DNA from: DASVAL01 sp035649575
GTDB lineage: Bacteria > Planctomycetota > UBA1135 > UBA2386
Assembly: GCA_035649575.1 (NCBI GenBank)
Contig: DASRJH010000156.1
Span: 1-48,316, forward strand
Direction: 5' to 3'
DNA length: 48,316 nt
The translations under genes and the position numbers were made by a program. The notes beneath the pieces are model-generated. The model was not told where the DNA came from. It saw only the letters and a list, made by a program, of their open reading frames with translations, and did no database searches. Shown piece by piece: positions 1 through 8,590 of this stretch (the first letter of the stretch is position 1; every line of letters starts with the position of its first letter).

Positions 1-381
1 GTCGTCGACGTTCTGCACGACGCCCGTGTAGGACTGCAGGATCGTGGTGCGCGCCTTGTAGCTCGTGTCGAAGCGGAAGTAGTAGCTGAACGTCTTGCGG
101 CCGGCGGCCAGGTCGGGGCCGGTCGAGACGTGCAGCGCGTAGGTGACGCGGTCGTCGAAGTTGTATTTGTTCGGGCCGATGCCCGGGTCCTCGAACGGAT
201 AGACGGACAGGCCGAGCGTCAGATACTTGCCGCTTCCGGGAGCGGCGCTGACGAATGCGTAGACGTCGGTCGTGTTGGCCGCATCGTCGAGCGTGATCAG
301 GGGAGCGTCCATGTGGCTCGAGGCCAGCGCGGACGTCGTGCTCGCGAGCAGAGCCGCGAGCGGAAGCAGTCGGTTTTTCAT
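1..381 (-). CDS. DUF4331 family secreted protein (3' end outside window)
   Basis: The first 127 codons of a gene read leftward off the window edge. A start ATG is at 379-381, followed by a signal peptide (MKNRLLPLAALLASTTSALA) and a mature start SSHMDAP. The segment SSHMDAPLITLDDAANTTDV followed by YAFVS is the hallmark N-terminus of DUF4331 proteins, which are exported proteins of unknown function. A TPR lipoprotein gene lies 79 bases upstream on the same strand, so the two are probably co-transcribed; DUF4331 genes with a TPR neighbour are a recurrent arrangement. The catalytic or binding role is unknown and the C-terminus is not visible. This is one of the few exported proteins here whose predicted mature N-terminus is not Gln. 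Confidence 0.8.
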   Translation of the reverse strand, partial: MKNRLLPLAALLASTTSALASSHMDAPLITLDDAANTTDVYAFVSAAPGSGKYLTLGLSVYPFEDPGIGPNKYNFDDRVTYALHVSTGPDLAAGRKTFSYYFRFDTSYKARTTILQSYTGVVQNVDD

Positions 382-460
382 GGCAATCTGAGGTGAAGGA
401 GAACTGCGAACAGGAACGACGCTCCGTCGCTGTGCAGCGGCGAGCGCGTCGACGACAGGG

Positions 461-1744
461 TCACGAGCCGCGGACCTGCGGTTCGAGCGCACGGCGCTCG
501 CTCGGCAGCAGCGCAGCCGCGCGCGCGTTGGCCGCGGCGCGGTGGCGCAAAGCGCGTTCGCGATCGCCAGCCGCGTCGGCGATCAGCGCGGCGTGCACGA
601 ACAGGCGCGCGTCCTGCAGGCCACAGGCGAGTGCCTGCCGCATCGCGGCTTCGGCGCCGGTCACGTCGCCGCAGCGAAGGCGCGCGAGTGCTGTGACGTC
701 GAGAGTCAGCGGATCCTGGCGCAGGCGCAGCTCGGCCTCGGCAAGTTGCAGCGCGCGCGCGGCGTCGAGGCCGCGGGTCGCGAGCCACAGCGCGAACGTG
801 CGCGGATCCTCGGTCGCGCCGCTGCGTCGCAGTTCAGCTTCGACCTTCGCTGCCTCGGTCTCGGTTCCGGCCAGTCGCAGCGCGTCGGCGTGCGCCCAGA
901 GATGCTCAGGCAACGGGTAGCTCGCGCACGCGGCCGCCAGCTCGGGCAAAGCACTCTGCACGTCGCCGAGCGCGAGCGCGGCGCGGCCGCGGGCGAGACG
1001 GGCGGCCGGATAGTCGGGGACGAGTTCCAGCGCTTCGTCGGCGAGTCGCGCTGCGGTCGCGGGCTCGTTGGCCTGCAACTCGAGCGCAGCGCGCCGGCAG
1101 AGCACCCAGGCCAGCGACTCGGGGTCGCGCCGGCTGCCGGCCCCGCTCGCGAGCTCGAGCAGCTCGCGGGACGCCGCGAGATCGCCGGCGAGCCAGCGCA
1201 GCTGTGCGGCACGCGCATAGCTCTGCAGGCCCGGCCGCAGATCCATCATGCGCTGATAGCTCGCGCGTGCTTCGTCGAGGCGGCCGAGGTCGAGCAGCAC
1301 GTCGCCGAGCAGGCCGTGGTCGAGGAACATGCCGCGCTCGCTGGCCAGCTCGCGCGCGATGCGTTCGGCGGCCGGGAAGTCGTGCAAGGCGTGGCGCACG
1401 TGGCCGCGCACGAGTGCTCTGGCGTGCGCGCCGCCGTTCTCTGGCGGCATCGCGTCCGCGCATGCCTCCGCTTGCTTGTAGAACCCGGGGTCGCCGCTGC
1501 TGCGCGCCTTGCCGACGAACAGCGCGGCGAGCCGTTCGAGCCGCGGCACGTCGGCGCGATCGCGGACCTTCGCCTGCATCGTGCGGATCGCGTCGTCGAC
1601 GGCCGCCGTGCCTGCATGCGGCGACAACGCGATGCGCAATGGCAGCGTGAGTTCCGCGGCGCGCTCACCGCAGGCCGAGAGTGCGACGACGGCCGCCAGC
1701 GACATGGTCGTCCGAACGAAGAAGATGCGTCGTGGAGTGTTCAC
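461..1744 (-). CDS. TPR-repeat lipoprotein
   Basis: A 427-aa protein starting at GTG 1744 (an ATG at codon 14 is an alternative). The N-terminus has basic residues, a hydrophobic stretch and a lipobox-like LSAC, so it is probably a lipoprotein. The rest is almost entirely helical, Ala/Leu/Arg-rich and organised as repeated 34-residue-like helix pairs (for example around residues 130-330, with motifs such as DEARASYQRMMDLRPG and YPAARLARGRAALALGD), typical of tetratricopeptide repeats. TPR proteins are scaffolds; the partner may be the DUF4331 protein encoded directly downstream. The promoter should lie in the 151-bp gap shared with the divergent ECF sigma gene. Function beyond scaffold is not known. 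Confidence 0.8.
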   Translation of the reverse strand: MNTPRRIFFVRTTMSLAAVVALSACGERAAELTLPLRIALSPHAGTAAVDDAIRTMQAKVRDRADVPRLERLAALFVGKARSSGDPGFYKQAEACADAMPPENGGAHARALVRGHVRHALHDFPAAERIARELASERGMFLDHGLLGDVLLDLGRLDEARASYQRMMDLRPGLQSYARAAQLRWLAGDLAASRELLELASGAGSRRDPESLAWVLCRRAALELQANEPATAARLADEALELVPDYPAARLARGRAALALGDVQSALPELAAACASYPLPEHLWAHADALRLAGTETEAAKVEAELRRSGATEDPRTFALWLATRGLDAARALQLAEAELRLRQDPLTLDVTALARLRCGDVTGAEAAMRQALACGLQDARLFVHAALIADAAGDRERALRHRAAANARAAALLPSERRALEPQVRGS

Positions 1745-1821
1745 GCCCTGTCAGGTAGGGCGCTTGCAAGGAATGTCGGGGCAGATCGCGGCTCGCAGCG
1801 GCCGGCGCCTGTTGCGAAAAC

Positions 1822-1880
1822 ACGGGAACGGCTGACATGTCGGGGCGGCCGCCTACCTTGCCAGCGGGTAGCGTTCCCGT
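1822..1880. promoter_or_regulatory. 9-bp inverted repeat in divergent intergenic region
   Basis: ACGGGAACG at 1822-1830 is perfectly inverted as CGTTCCCGT at 1872-1880, with 41 bases between. It sits 15 bases upstream of the ECF sigma start and in the only gap available for promoters of both divergent genes. It could be a paired operator site or a long-loop stem. No direct evidence of binding is visible. Confidence 0.25.
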
Positions 1881-1895
1881 CCGAGCGCACCGACC

Positions 1896-2495
1896 ATGGA
1901 CTCGCGCCACACCAAGCGTCTCGTCGACAACGCCGCCGCAGGCGACGTGCAGGCCCTCGACCAGCTCTTCGCCCGTTGCGAGGGCCGGCTCCGGCGCCTG
2001 ATCGCGCTCAAGGGCCCGCGGCACGCCGAACTCGACGACCTCGTGCAGGAAGCGTATCTCGAAGCCACGAAGCAGTTCGCCGACTACACCTACCAAGGAC
2101 CCGATTCGTTCTTCCGCTGGCTCGCGACCGTGGCGCTGAACCGCCTCGCCAACCTGCAGCGCATGGCGCAAGCACACAAGCGCGACCGGCGGCTCGAGCA
2201 GCCACTGCAGCGCGACGGCAGCTCGCTCGTGCCGGGCGGCGTGCAGCCCGCCGACGCCGGCCCCGGTCCGCGCACGCTTACGATCGGCGCCGAGATGCAG
2301 GCGCGGCTCGACCAAGCACTCGCGACGCTGTCCGCCGACGACCGCGAAGTGATCACGCTCGCGCGCGTGCAGGGCCTGTCGCTGCAGGAGATCGGAGACC
2401 GCATCGGGCGCACGCGCAACGCGGTCGCGCTGTTGCTGAGCCGCGCGCTGCGCAAGTTGAAGGCCGCGATCGGCGATCGCGGAGGCGACGCGTGA
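1896..2495 (+). CDS. ECF-type RNA polymerase sigma factor
   Basis: A 199-aa protein with both conserved ECF regions: sigma-2 at about residues 25-95 (DDLVQEAYLEATKQF, then FFRWLATVALNRLANL) and sigma-4 at about 130-195 (TLSADDREVITLARVQGLSL, then QEIGDRIGRTRNAVALLLSR, the helix-turn-helix). No anti-sigma gene is adjacent; instead the stop codon overlaps by four bases (GTGA) the start of a transmembrane Ser/Thr kinase. Planctomycete ECF groups linked to Ser/Thr kinases are known, and regulation by phosphorylation is the expected mechanism, inferred here from synteny only. It would redirect RNA polymerase to an unknown promoter set. Confidence 0.93.
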   Translation: MDSRHTKRLVDNAAAGDVQALDQLFARCEGRLRRLIALKGPRHAELDDLVQEAYLEATKQFADYTYQGPDSFFRWLATVALNRLANLQRMAQAHKRDRRLEQPLQRDGSSLVPGGVQPADAGPGPRTLTIGAEMQARLDQALATLSADDREVITLARVQGLSLQEIGDRIGRTRNAVALLLSRALRKLKAAIGDRGGDA

Positions 2496-5400
2496 CGACG
2501 GACGACGAGCTCGAACGCGCGATCGGGGACTGGCTGCTGCGCAAGGAGGCCGAGCCCGACCTGCTGCCCGGAACGTTCGCGCACGAGCTGGCGCCGGCGC
2601 TGCGCGAGACGTTCCTGCGCGAGCTCGAGGAACTCGCCGAGATCGACGGCCTCGCGACACAGGCGCCGCCGCGCGACCTGCCGCGCCGCTTCGGCGACTT
2701 CCGCCTGCTCGGCGAGCTCGGGCGCGGCGCGATGGGCGTCGTCTACGACGCCGAGCAGGTGTCGACGCGCCGGCGCGTCGCGCTGAAGGTCATGCATGCG
2801 CATGTCGCGAAGGACCTGCACTCGGCCTCGCGCTTCCAGCGCGAGGCGCACACGGCGGCGTCGCTGCAGCATCCCGGCATCGTGCGTGTGCTCGGCTTCG
2901 GCGAGACCGACGGCGCCGCGTGGCTCGCGATGGAACGGCTCGAGGGCCGCTCGCTGCAGCGCCTGCTCGCGGCCTACGGCGTTCCGCGCGACGTCGACCA
3001 CGCGAGCGCGCGCGTGTTGTTCGACGATGCGAAGGGCCTCGCGCGCGTGCTCGCCGACGCGGCCGACGCGCTCGAGTTCGCGCACCGGAACGGCGTCGTG
3101 CATCGCGACATCAAACCCGCCAACCTCGTCTTCGGCGACGGCCGCGCCGTCGTGCTCGACTTCGGGTTGGCGAAGGCGTTCGACGTCGACGCCGCGACGT
3201 TGACGCGCACGGGCGACTTCCTCGGCACGCCGCTCTACATGGCGCCCGAGCAGGCGATCGGCGCCGAGAACGTCACGCCGCAGACCGACGTCTACTCGCT
3301 CGGCGCCGTGTTGTACGAATGCCTCTGCGGCCGGCCGCCCGTCCTGCCGGGGCCGCTGGCGGCCGTGATCGACAGGATCCTGAACCGCGACGCGGTCGAT
3401 CCGCGCCGGCTGCGAGCTGGTGTTCTCGAAGAGCTGAGCCGCATCGCGCTGCAGTGTCTCGCGAAGGAGCCCGCGCGCCGCTACGCGACGGCCGCGGCCT
3501 TGGCGGACGATCTGCGGCGCTTCGTCGACGGCAACGCCGTGCTCGCGCGGCACGACGGCGTCGTGAGCCGCTCGTTGCGTCGCCTGCGCCGGCGTCCCGC
3601 GATCGTGGCGCTGCTCGCGGTCGTGTGTTTCTCGGTGCTGGCCGTCGCGATCTCCTGGCGACAGGCTGCGGATTCCGGCACGCGCGCGGCGTCGCTGCAG
3701 CGGCAGGTGAGTCTCGCGCGCGTCGACGAGCTGCTCGGCGCGGCGCCCGAACGCATCACGGTCTTCGGCGGGGCTTCGCTGCGGTATTACAGCCGCCTCG
3801 GCCTCGGCGAGCAGATCGTTGCCGGCGCGTCGACGCGTTCGGCCGCCGCCGACGAAGCGTTGCGCACCGCAGAGGACCTCGTGGCCAGCGACCCGCGCGA
3901 GCTCGAAGCGTTGCGCGTGTTGGCGCGCGCGCGTATGGACGTCGGCGACGATGCCGCGGCGACGGACCGCGCGATCGCGGCCTTGCTTGCGCACCCCGGC
4001 GCCACGGCCGCAGATCGCATGATGGCGGCCGTGCACGAGCGCCAACGCGGCCGCGAAGCCGAGGCGCAGCGCCTGCGAGCTGGCCTCGACGAGCGCGATG
4101 CCGGCGTCGCGTTCTGGCTCGGCTTCTGGCACCAGGACGAACAGGACCACGATGCCGCGAACGCAGCGTTCACGCAGGCCCTCGACGGCACGCTGCCCGG
4201 CGAGATGCGCTACCAGGCGCTGCTGCACCGCGGCTGGTGCCGCACGTGCCCCGACGTCGCGCGGCCGGTCGAAGCGTGCAACGACCTGCTGCAGGCGTCG
4301 GCGCTGCGGCCGCGCTACGGCACCCCGCTGCTGCTCTGGGCGGCGCTGCGCTGCCTCGAGGCGCGCCGGCTCGCGGACCTCGACGAGCCCGTCGCGGCGG
4401 TCGGCAAGGTACTCGGCGGCGCCGAACCATGGGTTCACGTGCTGACGGCGCGCGTGCTGTTGGCACTCGCCGAAGGCGGCACGACGCAGAACGGGCCGGT
4501 GTCGTTCGGCGCCGAGTGGAGCCCGATCGCCGTCGTGCCGGTCCCCGCCGCGATCGCGAACGCGCTCGCGACGACGGCGCTCTCCTTGCTCGACGGCGTC
4601 CTCGCCAAGGGCGACTCGTTCGAAGCTGCGTTCCACCGCGTCGCGGCTCTCGCGCTCGTCGGCCGGCACGACGACGCGTTCGCCGCGTCGGATCGGTTGC
4701 TGGCATCGGCTCCGCCGTCACGGCACGCGATCGTCGACCTGCAGCGCGCGCGTGTGCACCTGGCAGCCGGCTCTCCGAAGCTGGCGCAGCAATCGCTGCG
4801 AGCTGCGCTCGACAAGGACAAGGACCTCCTCGCCGCGTGGTTGCTGCGCGCGCGCGTCTGCGCGCACGTCGGCGACGCGAACGGCCGGCTCGAGGCGACC
4901 TGTCGCGCGATCCAGCTGCTCGCGACGAGCGCGCGCGAGACCTCCGTGTTCCCCGACGCGGCCGTGCAGCTGCCGGAGCTGCAATTGACGCGCGCGCGTC
5001 TGCTCGCGGTCCTCGGCCGCAAGGGCGAGGCGATCGAGCTGCTGCGCACGGGAGACTTCGGTGGCGCGCTCGCGGGCGAGTTCTCGCCGCGGGTGCGCCT
5101 GCAACGCAACTTGCTGCTGGAGCGGCTCGGTGCCGAGGCGCTCGGGGATGTTGCTGAACCGGGGCTGTCATCGCCGCTGCGTTGGCTGCACGGGGCCGCC
5201 TTTCCGTCCGAAACTGATACCAGCGGCGTGCTCGTAGCCGTGCGACGCGACTGGCTGCCCGGTGGCTACCTCGCGGCCCTCGCGGACAGCGACGCTTGCG
5301 GCGCCGAGCAACTGCAGGTGCGCGGCTTGCGCGCACCCTCCGACGTCGCGACGGCGTCCGTGCAGGTGCTGATCGCGAACGCGGTGGTTCTCGCTGCGGA

Positions 5401-5743
5401 GCCCGCGAGTGCGGCTGCCGTGATCGAGCGCGCCCAAACCGAGATCGCCCGCGACGCCGAGAACGGCGAGGCGCGGCTGTTGCACGCGCTGATGCTGCAT
5501 CTCACGCAGCGGCGCGAAGCCAAAGCGGCCCTGACTGCGGCCGCGGAGTCCCTGCCGGACGACCTGCGGGTGCGCTACCTGCTGGCGGTCGTGGCGCGGC
5601 AGGCCGGCGACCGCGAACTGCTCAAAAGCACGCTGTCGCGCGGCCCGGCGCTGCTGAGCGAGCACGAGATCGACGCCGCCGCGACGGCGCTGCCGCTGCC
5701 AGAGCCCGTGCGCGGCGTCACGTTGCTCGACGTGCTCCGGTGA
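2492..5743 (+). CDS. Transmembrane Ser/Thr protein kinase with C-terminal TPR-like sensor region
   Basis: A GTG start at 2492 overlaps the sigma factor stop by 4 bases, giving 1083 aa; longer in-frame upstream starts would run through the sigma gene and antisense to the TPR gene, so they are rejected. The kinase domain is at about residues 67-345: glycine loop GELGRGAMGVVY, beta-3 VALKVMH, catalytic loop HRDIKPAN (about 203-210), DFG (about 222) and APEQ, so all catalytic residues are present. A single transmembrane helix follows at about 369-389 (AIVALLAVVCFSVLAVAISW). The remaining 690 residues are Ala-rich helical repeats with TPR character, predicted outside the cytoplasm. It likely senses an extracytoplasmic state and phosphorylates the co-encoded ECF sigma factor or an associated protein. 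Confidence 0.9.
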   Translation: MTTDDELERAIGDWLLRKEAEPDLLPGTFAHELAPALRETFLRELEELAEIDGLATQAPPRDLPRRFGDFRLLGELGRGAMGVVYDAEQVSTRRRVALKVMHAHVAKDLHSASRFQREAHTAASLQHPGIVRVLGFGETDGAAWLAMERLEGRSLQRLLAAYGVPRDVDHASARVLFDDAKGLARVLADAADALEFAHRNGVVHRDIKPANLVFGDGRAVVLDFGLAKAFDVDAATLTRTGDFLGTPLYMAPEQAIGAENVTPQTDVYSLGAVLYECLCGRPPVLPGPLAAVIDRILNRDAVDPRRLRAGVLEELSRIALQCLAKEPARRYATAAALADDLRRFVDGNAVLARHDGVVSRSLRRLRRRPAIVALLAVVCFSVLAVAISWRQAADSGTRAASLQRQVSLARVDELLGAAPERITVFGGASLRYYSRLGLGEQIVAGASTRSAAADEALRTAEDLVASDPRELEALRVLARARMDVGDDAAATDRAIAALLAHPGATAADRMMAAVHERQRGREAEAQRLRAGLDERDAGVAFWLGFWHQDEQDHDAANAAFTQALDGTLPGEMRYQALLHRGWCRTCPDVARPVEACNDLLQASALRPRYGTPLLLWAALRCLEARRLADLDEPVAAVGKVLGGAEPWVHVLTARVLLALAEGGTTQNGPVSFGAEWSPIAVVPVPAAIANALATTALSLLDGVLAKGDSFEAAFHRVAALALVGRHDDAFAASDRLLASAPPSRHAIVDLQRARVHLAAGSPKLAQQSLRAALDKDKDLLAAWLLRARVCAHVGDANGRLEATCRAIQLLATSARETSVFPDAAVQLPELQLTRARLLAVLGRKGEAIELLRTGDFGGALAGEFSPRVRLQRNLLLERLGAEALGDVAEPGLSSPLRWLHGAAFPSETDTSGVLVAVRRDWLPGGYLAALADSDACGAEQLQVRGLRAPSDVATASVQVLIANAVVLAAEPASAAAVIERAQTEIARDAENGEARLLHALMLHLTQRREAKAALTAAAESLPDDLRVRYLLAVVARQAGDRELLKSTLSRGPALLSEHEIDAAATALPLPEPVRGVTLLDVLR

Positions 5744-5747
5744 TCGA

Positions 5748-6794
5748 CTACTGGATCACGAAGTAGCCGGCGTTGCTGAGCGCGAAGCCGAGCGGCGTCG
5801 GGGCGAGCACCGCGGATTGGCTCGCCACGAGCGTGCCGTGGAAGCCGCCCGGCAACTGCAGCGGTGTGCTTGCCGTGCCGAGACCGTCCAGCGTGAACAT
5901 CGACAACGGGAAGAACGTCGACGTCAGGTAGACCAAGCATCCCGGTGCGAGCGGGACGCCCGGAAGGTCGAGCGCGAGGTCGAAGAAGTTCGCCCCGATC
6001 CCGTTCACGGGACCGCCGGTCTGGTTCAGCTGCACCGTGCCGCTCTGGACGGGCGCTCCTTGGATGGCCAGGAGGAACGGAGGGGCGCCGAAGGTGCAAC
6101 TCGTGCCCCAGGAGCCGACGGTGCCGGGCAGCGCGTAGGTCACGGACAGCGACGGCCTCGTGCCGGTGCTCTCTCTCGAGTCGATCCGTCGCGCCGTCTG
6201 GACCGTGACCTCGTCGACCATGCGCAGCAGCCAGCCGAAGTTCGATTGCGGCGCTTCGAGCCAGAATTGTGCGTCCCTTGCCGCGAGCAGCGATTCCGGC
6301 GCGATCGCGACACCAGTCTGGGGTGTCGTCATCGTGAAGCTCGGCGTCGCGTCGAAGTCCCCGCCGGGCGTCGTCCAGAACGCCGTCGGGTAGATGGTGT
6401 GCAACCACGTCGCGTCACCGGCCTGCGCCGGGGCACCGGCGCCGCCCGTTGCCACCGACGCGCCCTCGCCCCAGGGACGGAGGCAGTAGTGTCCCGTGAC
6501 CGCGAGCGGAACCGGGGCGGTCGAGGTGACCACGTTGATCTGCAGCCGCGCGCTGAGGATTCGCGCATTTGGCGGTACCACGGACGCCACGTTGAAGCGC
6601 AGCAGCGCGCGCCGCTTGCCGCCGACGTTCGGCAGCCCGACGAACACGCTCGTCCCCTGGCCATTGCTCAACGAGCCGGTCGCATCCTCGAAGAGCGTGT
6701 TGTCGAGGTCGCACGGCACGACCACGGTGGTCGTCTGTGCCGCGAGTGGCAGGGTCGGGATGAGCAGGAGGGCGATCGCATGGAGTGGTGTCAT
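5748..6794 (-). CDS. Secreted DNRLRE-like domain protein
   Basis: A 348-aa protein with a signal peptide ending LPLAA before QTTT. Residues about 25-215 resemble the DNRLRE/carbohydrate-binding-like module: an initial CDLDNTLFEDATGSLSNGQG, a RRALLRFNVA strand, then ILSARLQINVV and a WLHTIYPTAFW segment, ending in a PSLSVTYAL strand. DNRLRE modules occur in exported proteins and cell-surface structures, and the domain is named for a motif rather than for a known activity. The C-terminal 100 residues form a second beta-sandwich-like segment also seen in the other secreted proteins of this window (alternating PG and LV strands). Its stop lies 4 bases from the convergent kinase stop. No catalytic motif is visible. 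Confidence 0.75.
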   Translation of the reverse strand: MTPLHAIALLLIPTLPLAAQTTTVVVPCDLDNTLFEDATGSLSNGQGTSVFVGLPNVGGKRRALLRFNVASVVPPNARILSARLQINVVTSTAPVPLAVTGHYCLRPWGEGASVATGGAGAPAQAGDATWLHTIYPTAFWTTPGGDFDATPSFTMTTPQTGVAIAPESLLAARDAQFWLEAPQSNFGWLLRMVDEVTVQTARRIDSRESTGTRPSLSVTYALPGTVGSWGTSCTFGAPPFLLAIQGAPVQSGTVQLNQTGGPVNGIGANFFDLALDLPGVPLAPGCLVYLTSTFFPLSMFTLDGLGTASTPLQLPGGFHGTLVASQSAVLAPTPLGFALSNAGYFVIQ

Positions 6795-6951
6795 CAGGAT
6801 GCGGGGTTCTAGCGATGCGGGGTCCAGCAGGTTACATCATGGCAACGCGGCGTGTGCGATCTCGAGCCCGCACCTCGCGTCGACAACATCGGCGGAACTG
6901 CTCACGTGCAGACCGGGAGCTCGAGACGCCGCACGACCGTAAAGGCGACGA

Positions 6952-7896
6952 ATGGCGAACCCATGGCTCAGATCGGCGGCGCTCTCTTGCGCGGCGGTCA
7001 TGGCTTTCACCACGTGTGCCGTGCACGGCATCGTCGCAGGCAGCCTTGCGATCGACGCCGGCTTCCGCGTCGACGGAATCATGAACGGCACGCCCGTGCG
7101 CATGTGCGTCGACACCGGCTCGCCGACCGCGCTGCTGCCGATCGCGACCGCGCAGCGGTGTGGGCTAACGGTGCTCACGACGGGACGGGAGGTCACCGAC
7201 GGCACCGGTGCCACGCGGACGGCTGCCGGCGAAGCGGACTACGCTCTGCACCTCGGCTCCACGACGTTCTACAGCCGCGCGATCTGCCTGCGCGCGCCGG
7301 CATCGCTCGGCGACGGCTTGATCGGGTTCGATCTGTTGCGTGCCTGTGCCTGGCTGTTCGATGCGCGGCAGCGTGTCGTGCACATGGCGCCGGCAGAAGG
7401 TGCGCAGCGTCTCGTGGAGGACCGTGGCTACCGCGTCAGCGATGTGCTGACGCTCGGGCACGACGAATGGCGGCCGACGGTCACCGTTCGCATCGACGAC
7501 AGTCTCGAGGTGGCGCTGTTGCTCGACACGGGCGCCGAATCGACGTCGATGCCGGCGGACGCCGTCGACGCGCTGCAGCTGCCTTCCGGCAAAGCACTCG
7601 CCCGGAGGCGTTCCGACGAGCGGGCCGCCGCGATCGAAGCAGAATTGCGCCGGCAGGGCGTAGCAGCGCGCGTCAGGGTGCCGCCCGACGAGGGCTCGTT
7701 CGTCGGCGTGCACGGCGTGACGGAGCAGTCCTCGCTGCACCACCTGCGCCGCCTGAAGCTCGGCAGCCGCACGTTCGAGGATCTGCTCGTCGCCCGCAGC
7801 GAACGCGGCGGCGTGCTCGGCCGCGATGTGCTCGGCGATTGCACGTGGCTGCTCCACGGTCCGCGTCGTGAGCTCTGGCTGCTCGAGAAGGTGTAG
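6952..7896 (+). CDS. Secreted/anchored retropepsin-like aspartyl protease with two active-site motifs
   Basis: A 314-aa protein with an N-terminal hydrophobic signal or anchor (residues about 8-32). Two retropepsin-type motifs are present: CVDTGSPT (Asp about residue 54) and LLDTGAEST (Asp about residue 192), each followed by a beta-rich half domain. Retropepsin-like domains work as dimers; two copies in one chain could form a complete active site by themselves, as in pepsins. The C-terminal motif VLGRDVLGD is the usual closing hydrophobic-Gly strand. AAGGCG lies just ahead of the ATG. Its last 17 codons and 3' flank are duplicated at 13.64 kb. The next gene downstream, a small secreted protein, may be a co-transcribed substrate or partner, which is speculative. 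Confidence 0.82.
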   Translation: MANPWLRSAALSCAAVMAFTTCAVHGIVAGSLAIDAGFRVDGIMNGTPVRMCVDTGSPTALLPIATAQRCGLTVLTTGREVTDGTGATRTAAGEADYALHLGSTTFYSRAICLRAPASLGDGLIGFDLLRACAWLFDARQRVVHMAPAEGAQRLVEDRGYRVSDVLTLGHDEWRPTVTVRIDDSLEVALLLDTGAESTSMPADAVDALQLPSGKALARRRSDERAAAIEAELRRQGVAARVRVPPDEGSFVGVHGVTEQSSLHHLRRLKLGSRTFEDLLVARSERGGVLGRDVLGDCTWLLHGPRRELWLLEKV

Positions 7897-8205
7897 CGCG
7901 CAGCCTTCGGCGGCACCGGACGCACGTTGCGCCGGGGGTGCACGGATCGGGATTCCTCGTGATTCCGGCTCCGGTTCGCGCGCGGAGGGGCCTTGTCCCC
8001 AGGGGAGCACGTGCGTGCACCCCGAAATCACCACCACCACCACTTCACGAGGTGCCACCAATGCGATCTTTCCTCATCCCCCTGTCCCTCCTCTGCCTGC
8101 TCTGCCCCGAGCCGGCATCCGCGCAGGTCTGCGTGCCGTTGGTCGGCACTGGTCAGGCTGGCTTCCCGATTGCGCCGCCCTGCGCAGGCCTCGTCGCGCC
8201 CGCAG
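7843..8205 (+). repeat. Copy 1 of a segmental duplication (protease 3' end to start of small secreted protein)
   Basis: This stretch is recognisably repeated at 13634-14047. The shared parts are the last 17 codons of the protease (TWLLHGPRRELWLLEK), the spacer with a C-rich GTGCACCCC block, the CACTTCACGAGGTGCCA ribosome-binding region and the first ~48 codons of the following gene. Copy 1 is intact and copy 2 is decayed. Confidence 0.85.
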
Positions 8206-8543
8206 TCCTCTATGCGGCTGGGAACCCGGGCTTCGTCATCGGCGCGCTCGCACCGCTCGCGGGGCTGGCCGGGGCCCCGATGCTGCTCATCGTCGGCTTC
8301 TCGGCGCCGCCGTTCCCGGTCCCACCGCCGCTGCTGTTCCCGCCGTTAGGACCCGGCTTCCTCGCCGTCGCCTTGCCGATCCCGATCCTCGCCTTTGTCG
8401 GTCCAGCCGGACCGGCACCCCTGCCTGTTCCGATCCCGCTGCCCCCGACCGGCGGGCCGCTCGGGATGATCATCACCGCGCACACGGTCGTGCTGGTGGC
8501 GGGGAGCATCGCCCTCTCGGAGGGAACGGGCGTCATCATCTGA
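8061..8543 (+). CDS. Small secreted hydrophobic Pro/Gly/Ala-rich protein with almost no charged residues
   Basis: A 160-aa protein; the start ATG at 8061 is chosen because a GAGGT ribosome-binding site lies 7 bases upstream and a signal peptide follows (MRSFLIPLSLLCLLCPEPASA, then QVCVPL). An upstream in-frame ATG at 7938 would add an unlikely basic leader. The mature chain of about 138 residues contains a single acidic residue (Glu near the end), no Lys or Arg, two Cys (QVC, PPC), and is built of Pro/Gly/Ala/Leu/Val blocks such as PPFPVPPPLLFPPLGPG. No family is recognised. The composition suggests a structural, wall-associated or self-assembling polypeptide rather than an enzyme. A truncated paralogue lies at 13898. 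Confidence 0.65.
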   Translation: MRSFLIPLSLLCLLCPEPASAQVCVPLVGTGQAGFPIAPPCAGLVAPAVLYAAGNPGFVIGALAPLAGLAGAPMLLIVGFSAPPFPVPPPLLFPPLGPGFLAVALPIPILAFVGPAGPAPLPVPIPLPPTGGPLGMIITAHTVVLVAGSIALSEGTGVII

Positions 8544-8560
8544 CCTTGTCGCCGCTGCGC

Positions 8561-8582
8561 CCGGTACACTCACCAGTACCGG
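8561..8582. promoter_or_regulatory. Perfect 7-bp inverted repeat upstream of ECF sigma gene
   Basis: CCGGTAC at 8561-8567 and GTACCGG at 8576-8582 are perfect inverted copies around an 8-base spacer, ending 8 bases before the sigma factor ATG and starting 17 bases after the preceding stop. It may be an operator for the sigma-kinase operon, a terminator stem for the upstream gene (no T-run follows), or an RNA hairpin that blocks ribosome access. Confidence 0.35.
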
Positions 8583-8590
8583 GCCGCGAC

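Noticed and set aside
542..2491. In-frame extension of the kinase far upstream of GTG 2492
   Set aside because: It would overlap the whole sigma factor gene and the TPR gene on the other strand and has no domain content; the GTGA overlap explains the real start.
2090..4669. Very long open frame on the minus strand opposite the first kinase
   Set aside because: Rich in Arg, Ala and Gln with no domain and exactly antisense to a well-supported kinase; long antisense frames are expected at this GC content.
8033..8045. CACCACCACCACCAC-type triplet run before the small secreted protein
   Set aside because: Short triplet repeat inside the duplicated spacer, partly lost in copy 2; no sign of function.
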